A stretch of 34,362 bases of DNA from the NCBI GenBank assembly GCA_002070115.1, contig MWCO01000067.1:1-34362 (forward strand), in the 5' to 3' direction. This document shows positions 34,115 through 34,362 of the stretch, piece after piece; position 1 is the first letter of the stretch; each line of letters begins with the position of its first letter. The DNA is from Deltaproteobacteria bacterium ADurb.Bin207 (GTDB taxonomy: Bacteria > Myxococcota_A > Polyangia > Polyangiales > Polyangiaceae). A program made the position numbers and the translations under genes. The notes beneath the pieces were generated by a model that was given only the letters and a program-made list of their open reading frames with translations, was not told the origin of the DNA and did no database searches.

Positions 34115-34362
34115 GGCAGGGTCTCTCTTATTTTCCTTCGAACCACGACTCCCCCTGCTCTCGCATGGAAATGGGGCCAAAGCAACGTCTCCCACCCTCC
34201 ACACCCCCCAACGAGCCCCTCTCCCCCTGTCGCAACCCTCGACGCTCTACCCTTGTCCAACTATGTTCGGTACGATTCAATCGATTCAACGTAGATTTCG
34301 CAAACGGGAGAGGAACAAGCGCCAGATTACGTTGTAATCGACAATATATGTAATAATTGGAT
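34115..34362. other. Upstream region of the PEP-synthase-like gene
   Basis: There is no supported gene here. 34115-34204 could be coding if the upstream GTG is used, but those residues look unlike the family. Toward the right edge the sequence becomes AT-rich (34330-34362), as expected for a promoter region. A minus-strand TTGAAT-18-CATAGT pair is a weak promoter candidate and lies within a short direct repeat of GATTGAATCG/GAATCGATTG type. Confidence 0.4.

Overview
This window of about 57% GC chromosomal DNA looks like it comes from a Myxococcota or other delta-proteobacteria-like organism. That placement is inferred, with no 16S or marker gene in the window. It rests on lipoproteins with Asp/Ala/Ser-rich or Pro/Glu-rich linkers, a lipoprotein carrying a formylglycine-generating-enzyme-like domain, a hybrid histidine kinase, GC-rich codon third positions, and a type I-G CRISPR system.

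Layout. (1) 1-11197: the leader end of a CRISPR array plus a complete type I-G (formerly I-U) cas locus. The minus strand carries cas4-cas1 fusion, cas2, leader, array. The plus strand carries a WYL regulator, cas3 (C-terminal HD), csx17, csb1 and csb2. The two arms diverge from about 200 bp that contain a perfect inverted repeat. (2) 11198-21412: mixed chromosomal genes. In order these are a YkgJ-like cysteine-cluster protein, a lipoprotein, an RlmI-type methyltransferase, a radical SAM/SPASM enzyme, a PocR-PAS hybrid kinase, an FGE-like lipoprotein, an RbfA-like protein and a zinc-ribbon CBS protein. (3) 21463-25682: two overlapping, paralogous GT-C membrane glycosyltransferases. (4) 26004-28759: a split transketolase whose N-terminal subunit is fused in frame to a ribokinase-like domain that has lost the GAGD catalytic motif. 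(5) 28782-34114: a minus-strand four-gene cluster of PEP-synthase-like phosphotransferase, response regulator, CBS protein and SLC13/DASS transporter.

How the genes fit together. The CRISPR module has all expected adaptation and interference parts in two divergent units and probably its own WYL regulator. The two most unusual items are at the right. One is the pseudo-ribokinase/transketolase fusion, which could couple sugar sensing to pentose-phosphate carbon shuffling. The other is a cluster in which a swivelling phosphohistidine enzyme without its PEP-binding barrel sits upstream of a response regulator that has no histidine kinase beside it. Both functional readings are inferences from domain content and gene order. 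Three short minus-strand ORFs with gene-like codon use (15208-15411, 16602-16712, 25759-25905) lie in gaps between larger genes and are reported with low confidence.
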